Assembly (NCBI GenBank): GCA_004557645.1
Contig: SFGI01000002.1
Coordinates: forward strand, 1 to 64,000
DNA from: [Eubacterium] saphenum
Lineage (GTDB): Bacteria; Bacillota; Clostridia; Lachnospirales; Anaerotignaceae
Direction of reading: 5' to 3'
Length of the DNA stretch: 64,000 bases
The notes under the pieces are model-generated. The model made no database searches. It had not been told where the DNA came from and saw nothing but the letters and a program-made list of their open reading frames with translations. Both the position numbers and the translations under genes were made by a program. The stretch's first letter is position 1. Each line of letters begins with the position of its first letter. Below are positions 34,602 through 41,922 of the stretch, one piece after another.

Positions 34602-35474
34602 TTAGATACCCCTAAACACATCAGGGCGGAATTTGCTTCTCTGTCTGCTTGTTTCGATCTGTGCCAGAATCTTATCTCTATCCCCGTTCAATGTGCCGCC
34701 CAGAGGGATATAGTTGGAGGCATGATTGGAACGGAACATGGTGCCTTCCGCATCCACACTGCGGATGAACAGCTCTGTTTCATCCAGCACTTCATGGGGT
34801 GTCAGCAGTTCGATCTCCCCTCTGTTATACTGATCGTACATCTCTGTACCAGGCTCGATCATCAATGTCAGGAAGCCTACATATTCTGGCTTGATGGCGG
34901 AAATGACCCTTGCACTGCCCAGAGCATGTTCTCTCCAGAGCTTTTTGCCGCCCAGACCGGAAATCACTGTCATGGACAGGATCATGCCTGCTGCTCTTAC
35001 TTTTTTGCCTGCTTCGATCATTTCATCGGAAGTCACGCCTTTCTTTACTTCCTTCAGCACTTCATCCGCACCGGATTCCAGCCCCATATAGACCATATCC
35101 AGGCCTGCTTCCTTCAGGCGGCGCAGTTCTTCCGGTGTTTTATGCAGGATATCCTTGGGGGCACCGTATACAGAAATACGTTCCACCTCGGGGAAATATT
35201 CCTTGCATTTATCGATGATATACAGCAGATCCTCTGTCTTAACGATCAGGGCATCGCCGTCTGCCAGGAAAATGCGGCGCACCTTGATGCGGCTGTAATA
35301 TTTTCTCGCCATAGCCAGATCCTCCGCCACTTCTTCCAGGGGGCGGATACGAAATTTTTTATCCTTATACATATTGCAGAATGTGCAGGTATTTCTGGCA
35401 CAGCCGATGGTCAGCTGGATGATCAGACTGCCTGCTTCACTGGGGGGCCTGTAAACAGTACCTTCATATCTCAT
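34602..35474 (-). CDS. Radical SAM protein
   Basis: 290 residues. The iron-sulfur motif is GCARNTCTFCNMY, a CX4CX2C spacing instead of the classic CX3CX2C. GLESGADEVLKEVKKGV is the AdoMet-contact segment and SGLGGKKLWREHA the following strand, as in the Elp3/YgiQ-like radical SAM branch. No second cluster or B12 domain. The reaction is unknown. GGAGAG precedes the ATG. Confidence 0.88.
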   Translation of the reverse strand: MRYEGTVYRPPSEAGSLIIQLTIGCARNTCTFCNMYKDKKFRIRPLEEVAEDLAMARKYYSRIKVRRIFLADGDALIVKTEDLLYIIDKCKEYFPEVERISVYGAPKDILHKTPEELRRLKEAGLDMVYMGLESGADEVLKEVKKGVTSDEMIEAGKKVRAAGMILSMTVISGLGGKKLWREHALGSARVISAIKPEYVGFLTLMIEPGTEMYDQYNRGEIELLTPHEVLDETELFIRSVDAEGTMFRSNHASNYIPLGGTLNGDRDKILAQIETSRQRSKFRPDVFRGI

Positions 35475-35580
35475 GTGTACATCTCTCCTTCAACTATCAT
35501 TTTACGCGCTCCTCACTGGGAGCTATCTTTTCTATTATACAGGTTAAAGTGTAAATTTATCAATACCTATTTCTTTCTAA

Positions 35581-35609
35581 TTGACAAGTCGTCGAAATTT
35601 GTCTATAAT
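35581..35609 (+). promoter_or_regulatory. Consensus sigma-A promoter for an orphan RNA
   Basis: TTGACA (35581-35586), 17 bp spacer, TATAAT (35604-35609): both hexamers perfect. No protein gene follows on this strand; a terminator lies about 260 bp downstream. Confidence 0.85.
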
Positions 35610-35615
35610 ATAGCC

Positions 35616-35866
35616 TGTATTTTTACGTTAATATGGCCTTTGTTCATCAAACAGAGGGATCTCCTTCGCGAGATGCCGAGGGGTGGCCGGCTGGAACGGC
35701 TGTTCTTTTTCATCTGCTGTTGGAAATGCCAAAGGGCGATGATTCGGCGGAAGGACGCGGAACTGCTTCGGCAGGCACACACCCATTCTCCAAATCTTTC
35801 CAAAGTGACATCATTGGCTTTATTAAAAAAACATGGCGGCAGGGCGTTTGCTCTGTCGCCTTTTTT
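35616..35866 (+). ncRNA. Orphan structured RNA of about 250 nt, family not recognised
   Basis: A transcription unit bounded by a perfect promoter (35581-35609) and a strong terminator: GGCGGCAGGGC pairs with GCTCTGTCGCC at 35835-35860, then TTTTTT. The interior is GC-richer than its flanks and holds local stems, such as ATCTC/GAGAT near 35659-35674 and CTGC-TTCG-GCAG at 35763-35774. Reading frames inside it have no ribosome site and no protein-like sequence. I checked by eye for SRP RNA, tmRNA, RNase P and the common riboswitches and found no signature. 6S RNA is a possibility but the expected end-pairing is not clear. Confidence 0.6.
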
Positions 35867-35895
35867 AGGCACTAGGCGCCTAACTCGAAAAAAAT

Positions 35896-35915
35896 GCCCC
35901 TTCGTCTGAAGGGGC
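35896..35915 (-). terminator. Terminator of the YajC-like-size membrane protein gene
   Basis: GCCCCTT pairs with AAGGGGC around a CGTCTG loop. Seven T follow on the minus strand (with one A). Confidence 0.85.
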
Positions 35916-35925
35916 TTTCCTTTGC

Positions 35926-36399
35926 TTATTTTGCTTTTTTCTTTTCGCTCTGCTGTTTCATAGTGCGGTTTGCACTGGTAACAACTTTTTCGGAGAGCGT
36001 CTTTTTCTTTTTATCTTCCAGATTCATACCTGTAATACCTACGATGTACATACCAGCCAGATCAACCTTGATGGTTTTCTTTACAGGGATGACTTCATAA
36101 ACAGGCTTATCACACATCAGTGTGACGATCTGAGGGCCAACTTTTGCACGAACCAGATTTGTTTTACGCATCTTTGCAGATTTGGGCATCTGTTCATAAA
36201 CAGCCTTGGGCATATTGGAAGGAGAAGGTTTTTCCTTTCTCTTATCGATGACGAAGATCTGCACTGTGGTGCGGTTCTGGTCAATGAAATCCTGGGCCTG
36301 GATCATTCTCTTCATGCCTCTTTTGTTCAGGTAATACATACCTACACAAAGCAGTGCCAAAATAACGATGATGATAATCATAATATCAGCTGGGCTCAA
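35926..36399 (-). CDS. Single-pass membrane protein of unknown function
   Basis: 157 residues from TTG 36399, which has AGGAGG eight bases upstream; an earlier ATG extends the frame but has no ribosome site. After SPAD comes one membrane helix (IMIIIIVILALLCVGMYYL). A basic cytoplasmic domain of about 120 residues follows, with a beta-rich core (TTVQIFVIDKRKE, LVRAKVGPQIVTLMCDKPVYEVIPVKKTIKVDLAGMYIVGI) and a lysine-rich tail. The topology recalls YajC, but I do not see its signature. Single gene. Confidence 0.65.
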   Translation of the reverse strand: MSPADIMIIIIVILALLCVGMYYLNKRGMKRMIQAQDFIDQNRTTVQIFVIDKRKEKPSPSNMPKAVYEQMPKSAKMRKTNLVRAKVGPQIVTLMCDKPVYEVIPVKKTIKVDLAGMYIVGITGMNLEDKKKKTLSEKVVTSANRTMKQQSEKKKAK

Positions 36400-36618
36400 A
36401 ACATTTCCTCCTTTATTGCTTGCAGACAAAATGATAGACATTTTGCCGTAATTTTTCACGCTCTTGCTATTCTACCATCGATTTTCACTTTAGGGAAGAG
36501 AAAATCTGCATTTTTTTCGATTTTTTTCACAAAAGGAGCAGTTGCAACCCACTGGAAAGATATAGTATACTACTATAATGTAAGTTTGTTACCATAAGTC
36601 TGAGAAAGGAGAATGTCT

Positions 36619-38088
36619 ATGGGCGGCGTATTGAGCTGGATCACCCTGATCGCACTGATCGTATTGGTCGTCAATGTCATCCTCTCTGGTCTTGTCGTGT
36701 TCTTTGAACGGAGAAACCCTGCCAGCACATGGGCCTGGCTTCTGGTGCTGCTGTTTATCCCGATCCTAGGGTTCATTGTATACATGATCTTCGGCAGAAA
36801 CAGCAAACGGGAAAAAATGTTTCGGGAGAAAGAAAAATACGATCAGGAAGTCTATTATAAATACCTTTTCCATGATGTCCATTCAGCAAAGAAGGTCAAG
36901 CAGCAAAAGGAATTCATCGAAAACAAAGGGAAACTGGTGGATGCGGAATACGTCACCGACCTGGCCCATCTCCATCTGAACAGCGGCAACTGGATGACCT
37001 TCAATAATCAGGTGGAATATTTCAACAACGGGAAGGATAAATTCGAATCTCTGGTGCAGGATATCCGCAATGCCAAAAAATTCATCCATCTGGAATATTA
37101 TATCTGGCGGGGCGACCGACTGGGCACCCGTTTGGTGGAAGAGCTGACGAAAAAAGCCGCAGAAGGCGTAGAAGTCCGTATCCTGTATGACGGCATCGGC
37201 AATGCCCGTCTGCCCAAATATTTCTTCGATAAATTCCACGACGCAGGGGGCTATACAGCAGCCTTTCTGCCCCGTTTCGTGGTGCGTCTGAATTACCGCA
37301 ACCACCGTAAGCTTGCTATCATCGACGGGGAGATCGGCTATATCGGCGGCTTCAATGTGGGGGATGAATACCTGGGCATCGTGAAACGCTATGGTCCATG
37401 GCGGGATACCCACCTGCGGTTCCGGGGGGATGCCATCGATCAGATGCAGATGCGTTTTATCAAGGACTGGAATTTTACGGCGAAAAACGGCATCATCCAG
37501 TTGAGCGAAAAATATTTCCCCAAGAGGCCGCAATTTGACGGAGTACGGACACAGATCGTTTCCAGCGGCCCCGATACGCAGTGGAAAAATGTCCGCAACG
37601 GCTATTTCAAGATGATAAACGAAGCCGAAAGCCATGTTTATCTGACGACCCCTTATTTCGTACCCGATGACGGCATTTTCGAAGCATTGCGGGTGGCTGC
37701 CCTTTCCGGGCTGGATGTTCGCATCATCATCCCCGGCAACCCCGACCATTTCTTCGTATACTGGGCCAGTATGTCCTATCTGGGGGAACTGCTGGAGGCC
37801 GGTGTAAAGGTCTATCAGTATGAAAAGGGCTTTATCCACGCAAAGGTACTGACCATCGATGGTACGGTGGCCTCTGTGGGCTCTGCCAATATGGATATCC
37901 GCAGCTTTGATCTGAATTTTGAAGTCAACGCTTTTATGTATGATGAAGTCATCACAAAAGTATTGGAAGATGATTTTATGAACGACCTGCGCTGCTGCGT
38001 AGAGATCACAAAGGAATGGTATCACCGCAGAAGATGGTGGTTCAAGGTGCATGAAGCCATTGCACGGCTCATTTCGCCTATGCTATAA
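36619..38088 (+). CDS. cls: Cardiolipin synthase
   Basis: 489 residues from ATG 36619 (MGGVLSWITLIALI); ATG 36613 abuts the AAAGGAG site too closely. Two N-terminal membrane segments are followed by two phospholipase D motifs: HRKLAIIDGEIGYIGGFN (residues about 235) and HAKVLTIDGTVASVGSANMD (about 412). Each gives the HxK...D catalytic set. The enzyme condenses phosphatidylglycerol into cardiolipin at the membrane. It is followed 12 bp later by the thioesterase gene, which suggests a lipid-related operon. Confidence 0.95.
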   Translation: MGGVLSWITLIALIVLVVNVILSGLVVFFERRNPASTWAWLLVLLFIPILGFIVYMIFGRNSKREKMFREKEKYDQEVYYKYLFHDVHSAKKVKQQKEFIENKGKLVDAEYVTDLAHLHLNSGNWMTFNNQVEYFNNGKDKFESLVQDIRNAKKFIHLEYYIWRGDRLGTRLVEELTKKAAEGVEVRILYDGIGNARLPKYFFDKFHDAGGYTAAFLPRFVVRLNYRNHRKLAIIDGEIGYIGGFNVGDEYLGIVKRYGPWRDTHLRFRGDAIDQMQMRFIKDWNFTAKNGIIQLSEKYFPKRPQFDGVRTQIVSSGPDTQWKNVRNGYFKMINEAESHVYLTTPYFVPDDGIFEALRVAALSGLDVRIIIPGNPDHFFVYWASMSYLGELLEAGVKVYQYEKGFIHAKVLTIDGTVASVGSANMDIRSFDLNFEVNAFMYDEVITKVLEDDFMNDLRCCVEITKEWYHRRRWWFKVHEAIARLISPML

Positions 38089-38100
38089 GGAGGGAAACAA

Positions 38101-38847
38101 ATGGATAGAATTGGATATGAAGAAGAACGAAAGGTCCGTTATTTTCAAATCGACAGCAACAGCTGCATGACCCCTGCAGCCCTGCTTTCCAGCCTGCAGG
38201 AAATGGCCATCACCCACTCCGACACATTGGGCTATACCATCGATTATATGCTGGAGCATCAGTGGTTCTGGTCTGTGCTGAACTGGCATCTGAAGCTCTA
38301 CCGTATGCCAAAATACGGTGAAAAGATCATCCTCCAGACATGGAGCGACAAATTTGCCCGTATTCAGGCAAACCGAAGCTTTTTTGTCTTTGACGCGGAA
38401 GGCAATAAACTGATGGATGGCATTTCCCGCTGGGCATTCATGGATCTGGAAAAGAGAAGACCCACCAATGTACCGGCGGAAATGGTGGAGAGATACCACA
38501 CCGGACAACCCTCCGCCATCGAGGGAGAAAAATTCCTGATGCCCAAAGAACCCAGCGGAGAGCTGATCTGCGCCAGAGATCTCGTGGTGACCCGACGGGA
38601 TACCGACACCAACGGTCACGCCAACAATGTAAAATATCTGGAATGGGTCATGGATGATATCCCCGATGAAATCTACGTGGAAATGGCATTGAAGGATATC
38701 CGCATCGTTTACCGCAAGGAATGCCTGCGGGGCGACACGGTAACTGTAAAGACCTTCCTGAAGGATACAGAGGAAGGCAAAGAAGTGGAATCCTTCCTGT
38801 ATGAAGGAAATACTGTGGTGGCTCAGGTCATCACCGCTTGGGCGTAA
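38101..38847 (+). CDS. Acyl-ACP thioesterase (FatA/FatB-type)
   Basis: 248 residues with two hot-dog folds. The N-terminal half has FQIDSNSCMTPAALLSSLQEMAITHS, the C-terminal half has DTNGHANNVKYLEWVMDDIP, with the Asn/His catalytic residues of bacterial acyl-ACP thioesterases. It releases free fatty acids from acyl carrier protein. GGAGGG precedes the ATG. It forms a short operon with cls. Its last 17 bp overlap the convergent membrane protein gene. Confidence 0.93.
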   Translation: MDRIGYEEERKVRYFQIDSNSCMTPAALLSSLQEMAITHSDTLGYTIDYMLEHQWFWSVLNWHLKLYRMPKYGEKIILQTWSDKFARIQANRSFFVFDAEGNKLMDGISRWAFMDLEKRRPTNVPAEMVERYHTGQPSAIEGEKFLMPKEPSGELICARDLVVTRRDTDTNGHANNVKYLEWVMDDIPDEIYVEMALKDIRIVYRKECLRGDTVTVKTFLKDTEEGKEVESFLYEGNTVVAQVITAWA

Positions 38848-39364
38848 ACGCCTTCTCGCATCCGGATTTCATCCGGATAAATGTTTGGGCGCAAGCCTTC
38901 GCCGTCAGAGCCAGCAGAAGCTGACTGGGGGCATAAAAAAGCCAGATGAGCCCAGGAACAGGGGTGAAAAAATATCCCCACGCCACAGTCACATCACAGC
39001 AGATAAATAACACTAAACCGAACAGGTATAGCTTTCTGGAAACAGAAGGCTGTGCCTTTTCTTTTTGCAAAGCAAGGAAAAAATGGCAAAGAAACAAAAC
39101 AGCATAGAGGGTGCCTAGGAAAAGCAAAGGAAGAAAGCGCCCAAAGAGAAGGAAAAGCAATGCCTGCCATGGGAAGGCTCGCCCCTGCAGATTGCAGAGA
39201 TACGCCAGCTGGACAAGGAAGAAAAAAGACACGCCCCCAGCATAGCTGTCCGTAAAAAGAAGGAAATAATCCCCGCAAAGGGTAAATAGGGCTGCTATGG
39301 GCAGTCCCTTCCAAAAGGAAAGCAGAAAACAAAAACCGATCCAGAAAAAACGAATCCCGTCCAT
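38831..39364 (-). CDS. YhhN/TMEM86-like membrane protein
   Basis: 177 residues and about seven hydrophobic segments. The pattern LCGDYFLLFTDSYAGGVSFFFLVQLAYL matches the YhhN family signature of lysoplasmalogenase-like proteins (Asp in the second helix, then G..F...Q/H..Y). Some family members hydrolyse the vinyl-ether bond of lysoplasmalogens. Clostridia make plasmalogens, so a lipid role is plausible. The ribosome site GAGGTGG is part of a hairpin stem. The 3' end overlaps the thioesterase gene. Confidence 0.6.
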   Translation of the reverse strand: MDGIRFFWIGFCFLLSFWKGLPIAALFTLCGDYFLLFTDSYAGGVSFFFLVQLAYLCNLQGRAFPWQALLFLLFGRFLPLLFLGTLYAVLFLCHFFLALQKEKAQPSVSRKLYLFGLVLFICCDVTVAWGYFFTPVPGLIWLFYAPSQLLLALTAKACAQTFIRMKSGCEKAFTPKR

Positions 39365-39374
39365 AATTCAAAAA

Positions 39375-39407
39375 CCACCTCTTGGGGATATTCTTCCCAA
39401 AAGGTGG
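39375..39407 (-). terminator. Terminator of the tRNA operon, overlapping the ribosome site of the next gene
   Basis: CCACCT-C-TTGGG (39375-39386) pairs with CCCAA-A-AGGTGG (39396-39407). On the minus strand TTTT follows, then the ATG of the YhhN-like gene. The 3' arm holds that gene's Shine-Dalgarno sequence, so the stem may both end the tRNA transcript and hide the ribosome site. Confidence 0.65.
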
Positions 39408-39445
39408 TGATTTGTTTCCGAAATAAAAAATGGAATTGTTCTGGA

Positions 39446-39570
39446 GTTGGCGAAGCCAACTTCGAGAGGTGCTTGCACCTTCAGGGGCATAGAACCTGTG
39501 ACCCTCTGCTTGTAAGGCAGATGCTCTCCGAAAAACAAAAAAATGGAATGTCACGGAGGTGCTTGCACCT
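39446..39570. repeat. Short hairpins among tRNA remnants
   Basis: GTTGGC-GAA-GCCAAC (39446-39460), and AGGTGCTTGCACCT twice (39467-39480 and 39557-39570). The duplicated hairpins are each followed by a CTTC[AG]GGGGC-type sequence and a degenerate tRNA T-arm. Confidence 0.65.
39492..39529 (-). pseudogene. tRNA-Val fragment
   Basis: 38 bases identical to the central and 3' part of the intact tRNA-Val (its anticodon arm through part of the T arm), then the match stops abruptly. Neither the acceptor stem nor the D arm is complete. A second, weaker T-arm-like remnant lies near 39578-39602. Confidence 0.75.
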
Positions 39571-39614
39571 TCGGGGGCTCGAACGTGAGAGCCCTGTTTT
39601 TGAACATAAAAAAA

Positions 39615-39687
39615 TGGAAGTTACAGGGCTCGAACCTGTGACCCTCTGCTTGTAAGGCAGATGCTCTCCCAGCTGAGCTAAACTTCC
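39615..39687 (-). tRNA. tRNA-Val (TAC)
   Basis: A 73 nt cloverleaf: acceptor GGAAGTT/AACTTCC, D stem GCTC/GAGC, anticodon loop CTTACAA with anticodon TAC, T loop TTCGAGC, discriminator A. The 3' CCA is not encoded. Third gene of a Met-Glu-Val operon on the minus strand. Confidence 0.95.
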
Positions 39688-39716
39688 ATAATTTTAACAT
39701 ATTAAATTTCCACGGA

Positions 39717-39788
39717 TGACCCGTAGGGGAATCGAACCCCTGTTTCAGCCGTGAGAGGGCCGCGTCTTGACCGCTTGACCAACGGGCC
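39717..39788 (-). tRNA. tRNA-Glu (CTC)
   Basis: A 72 nt cloverleaf. Anticodon stem CGGCC/GGCTG with one G-U pair, loop CTCTCAC giving anticodon CTC, T loop TTCGATT, discriminator A. The 3' CCA is not encoded. Second gene of the tRNA operon. Confidence 0.93.
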
Positions 39789-39804
39789 TTAGTAAGTAGT
39801 AGAG

Positions 39805-39878
39805 TAGCGGAGGAGGGATTTGAACCCCCGACACTGCGGGTATGAACCGCATGCTCTAGCCAACTGAGCTACTCCGCC
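39805..39878 (-). tRNA. tRNA-Met (CAT)
   Basis: A 74 nt cloverleaf with anticodon stem TGCGG/CCGCA and loop TTCATAC, anticodon CAT. The G1-T72 acceptor pair is a wobble. The D arm and acceptor fit an elongator methionine tRNA rather than the initiator. The 3' CCA is not encoded. First gene of the operon. Confidence 0.92.
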
Positions 39879-39894
39879 ACAAGCTGACTTCGTC

Positions 39895-39923
39895 AGTATA
39901 ACGTTTCGTTCAGTTTTTGTCAA
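39895..39923 (-). promoter_or_regulatory. Promoter of the tRNA-Met-Glu-Val operon
   Basis: On the minus strand TTGACA (39918-39923), 17 bp spacer, TATACT (39895-39900), 17 bp ahead of tRNA-Met. Confidence 0.8.
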
Positions 39924-39963
39924 GGCTTTTTCACAAAATTTTTACAAAAATTTCATTCCGGCC

Positions 39964-40266
39964 TTATTCACTGCGGTTGATATAGAGGATCTCGTTAGGC
40001 TTTACCATGCCCAGCTGTTCCCTTGCCACCTGCTCAATATAGCTGTCGCTGGTATAGTATTCTCTGCGGCTCTCAAATTCCAGCTGTCTTTTCTGTTCTT
40101 TTTCGATCTCCGCCGTGACGACTGCCAATTCCTCCTGCAGTTCCTGATAGTGGATGAATTGTGTACCGATGCCCACAGAAACTGTCACAACAAATACAAA
40201 TAAGAACACCCTCAGAAAAAGGCTGGATGGTTTTCTGGATTTTTTGATTTTCTTTTTCTTTTCCAT
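39964..40266 (-). CDS. divIC: Septum formation initiator DivIC (FtsB/DivIC family)
   Basis: 100 residues: basic N-terminus (MEKKKKIKKSRKP), one membrane helix (LFLRVFLFVFVVTVSVGIG) and a periplasm-side coiled coil (ELQEELAVVTAEIEKEQKRQLEFESRREYYTS). A family-typical end follows, YIEQVAREQLGMVKPNEILY. It is part of the divisome core with FtsL and DivIB. Last gene of the mazG-hup-rqcP-yabP-yabQ-divIC cluster, as in Bacillus. Confidence 0.93.
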   Translation of the reverse strand: MEKKKKIKKSRKPSSLFLRVFLFVFVVTVSVGIGTQFIHYQELQEELAVVTAEIEKEQKRQLEFESRREYYTSDSYIEQVAREQLGMVKPNEILYINRSE

Positions 40267-40288
40267 AAAAAAACTCCCTGCTGTGTTC

Positions 40289-40798
40289 CTATTTCCTGCG
40301 AAGCATCCGCCAATCCAATCGGATATGATGTACTATCATTTTCACACAAAGTTTACAGGATTGCAATAGTTTTTTCCTTTGTTTCCCGCAAAATCTGCCG
40401 ACTTTCCCCAAGGGTCGACGAAACAGGAGATACACCAGACGAAAAGGTGTGGTGAGGATACGCCAGAAAAGCCCTACGATATATTTCGCCAGGCGAATGA
40501 TATGATCGCTGACTGCAATGACAAATCGGCTGAGGGTCAGGAAATAGAGCCCCATGCCGCCGAACAGCCCAAGGATGGTGAAAAAGCGGATCTCCCCTGC
40601 GCTGGCGCTCAGCATCACGCTGAACACCAAAAATACCGCCAGCAGCCAAAACAGACCGTCCTCCAATTGTACCCAAAAGGGCTTATGGTGCAGGGTGTGG
40701 CGAAATACCCGCAGCCCATCGTACAGCAGGCCCATACAGCCCCCCATAAGGATCGTCAGCAGGAACAGGCTCGCCTGTGCATGTAATGAAAGGATCAT
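40289..40798 (-). CDS. yabQ: Spore cortex protein YabQ
   Basis: 169 residues with about four membrane segments. The N-terminal FLLTILMGGCMGLLYDGLRVFRH is typical of YabQ, and the tail is basic. In B. subtilis YabQ sits in the outer forespore membrane and is needed for cortex formation. It lies 22 bp before divIC and 12 bp behind yabP, the conserved order. Confidence 0.92.
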   Translation of the reverse strand: MILSLHAQASLFLLTILMGGCMGLLYDGLRVFRHTLHHKPFWVQLEDGLFWLLAVFLVFSVMLSASAGEIRFFTILGLFGGMGLYFLTLSRFVIAVSDHIIRLAKYIVGLFWRILTTPFRLVYLLFRRPLGKVGRFCGKQRKKLLQSCKLCVKMIVHHIRLDWRMLRRK

Positions 40799-40810
40799 AG
40801 CACCCGCCCC

Positions 40811-41092
40811 TTACCGAAACAGCTTGCCCAGGATGGAGTGTTTTTCCGCCAGGGTGCCATCGGAATATGTAATGCTGTCGATACTGCCGTCTACGATTAC
40901 ATCCCCTGCGTCCAAGTCCAGCTTGCCGATGTGCATGCCTGCCCCTCTCAGCATCAAAAGGCCGCAGGTCGTTTCCATCATAATGCCCTCTTCATCGAAG
41001 GACAGCACTTCCAATACACCGCCGATCCGTACCTTTTCCCGTTCTTCCATGTTCAATGTATGTCTGCCGGTTCTTTTCTTCTCTTCTGCCAT
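40811..41092 (-). CDS. yabP: Sporulation protein YabP
   Basis: 93 residues with the YabP/YqfC domain: HTLNMEEREKVRIGGVLEVLSFDEEGIMMETTCGLLMLRGAGMHI. It is needed for spore cortex formation in B. subtilis. Position between rqcP and yabQ is conserved. A compound hairpin element of about 144 bp separates it from rqcP, so an operon transcript would carry that structure. Confidence 0.93.
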   Translation of the reverse strand: MAEEKKRTGRHTLNMEEREKVRIGGVLEVLSFDEEGIMMETTCGLLMLRGAGMHIGKLDLDAGDVIVDGSIDSITYSDGTLAEKHSILGKLFR

Positions 41093-41148
41093 AAAAAACG
41101 CCCCCTCTGTTCCAAGGATATGCGGACAGAAAAGAAAAAAGACCTTTC

Positions 41149-41292
41149 TTCGGGGCGCTGCCCCGAACCCTGCAAGCCTTTGAAAAGGCTTGACCTAAAC
41201 TTTATACGAACCAACAATTTTGAAAAAATTGTTGGTTCAAATGAGGGTCAAGGGGAATCATTCCCCTTGCGGAGTGTGAGGCAGCGCCTCAC
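41149..41292. repeat. Compound hairpin element, copy 2 (mirror-symmetric, rqcP-yabP gap)
   Basis: Five hairpins. 41151-41165: CGGGGC-GCT-GCCCCG. 41173-41192: CAAGCCTT-TGAA-AAGGCTTG. 41208-41238: 14-pair stem GAACCAACAATTTT with its complement. 41249-41269: CAAGGGG-AATCATT-CCCCTTG. 41276-41292: GTGAGGC-AGC-GCCTCAC. Read from the other strand, the last two repeat the order of copy 1's first two. So the element has terminal inverted arms around a central long stem, like a MITE. Confidence 0.88.
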
Positions 41293-41299
41293 GGTTTTC

Positions 41300-41539
41300 T
41301 TACACAGATTTGTACATGCCTGCGGCGTCCTCTTTCTTCGTGGACTCCTTCAAATCAAGGACTTCGATCTTTGTTGTGTTATTGCCAAATTGAATCTCGA
41401 TGATATCTCCGATTTTCACTTCCGCCCCGGCCTTGACCACCTTTCCATTGATCATGACCCTGCCCGCATCGCAGGCTTCATTGGCAATGGTACGTCTTTT
41501 GATGATACGGGATACCTTCAGGAATTTATCAACTCTCAT
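41300..41539 (-). CDS. rqcP: S4-domain ribosome-associated quality control protein RqcP
   Basis: 79 residues from ATG 41539 (MRVDKFLKVSRIIKRRTIAN), behind AGGAG. A single S4 RNA-binding domain with EACDAGRVMINGKVVKAGAEVKIGDIIEI. This is the YabO/RqcP type, which binds stalled 50S subunits with RqcH and supports alanine tailing. The gene lies between hup and yabP, as in the Bacillus yab cluster. Confidence 0.92.
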   Translation of the reverse strand: MRVDKFLKVSRIIKRRTIANEACDAGRVMINGKVVKAGAEVKIGDIIEIQFGNNTTKIEVLDLKESTKKEDAAGMYKSV

Positions 41540-41620
41540 AGGAACTCCTCCCTTTTTCTCGCTCATTTTTGATAAAGAAAAAGCACTCTGACGAGTGCTT
41601 TTCGTTTCCCTTAAGAAAAA

Positions 41621-41896
41621 TTATTTGTTGATGGCATCTTTCAGAGCTTTACCAGCTTTGAATCTGGGAGCTTTGGAAGCGGGGATGGGCATTGCTTCGC
41701 CTGTCTGAGGGTTTCTGCCTTCGCGTGCTGCTCTTTCCGCTACATCGAATGTACCGAAGCCAACCAGCTGTACTTTGCCGTTTGCTGCCAGTTCTTCTGT
41801 TACTACATCTTCAAAAGCTTTCAGTGCTTTTTCTGCGTCTTTTTTGCTCATTTCTGCTTTTTCTGCAATTGCTGCAACCAGATCAGATTTGTTCAT
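41621..41896 (-). CDS. hup: HU-type DNA-binding protein
   Basis: A 91-residue histone-like protein: MNKSDLVAAIAEKAEMSKKDAEKALKAF at the N-terminus and the DNA-binding arm GRNPQTGEAMPIPASKAPRFKAGKALK. It bends DNA and compacts the nucleoid as a dimer. It has its own ribosome site and sits between mazG and rqcP. Confidence 0.96.
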   Translation of the reverse strand: MNKSDLVAAIAEKAEMSKKDAEKALKAFEDVVTEELAANGKVQLVGFGTFDVAERAAREGRNPQTGEAMPIPASKAPRFKAGKALKDAINK

Positions 41897-41922
41897 TTGT
41901 GTTTGCCTCCTAATGTTTTCAT

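Noticed and set aside
39404..39655. 83-codon frame ending in GLEPVTLCL
   Set aside because: It overlaps tRNA-Val and its remnants on the opposite strand; this is a well-known false peptide from tRNA DNA.
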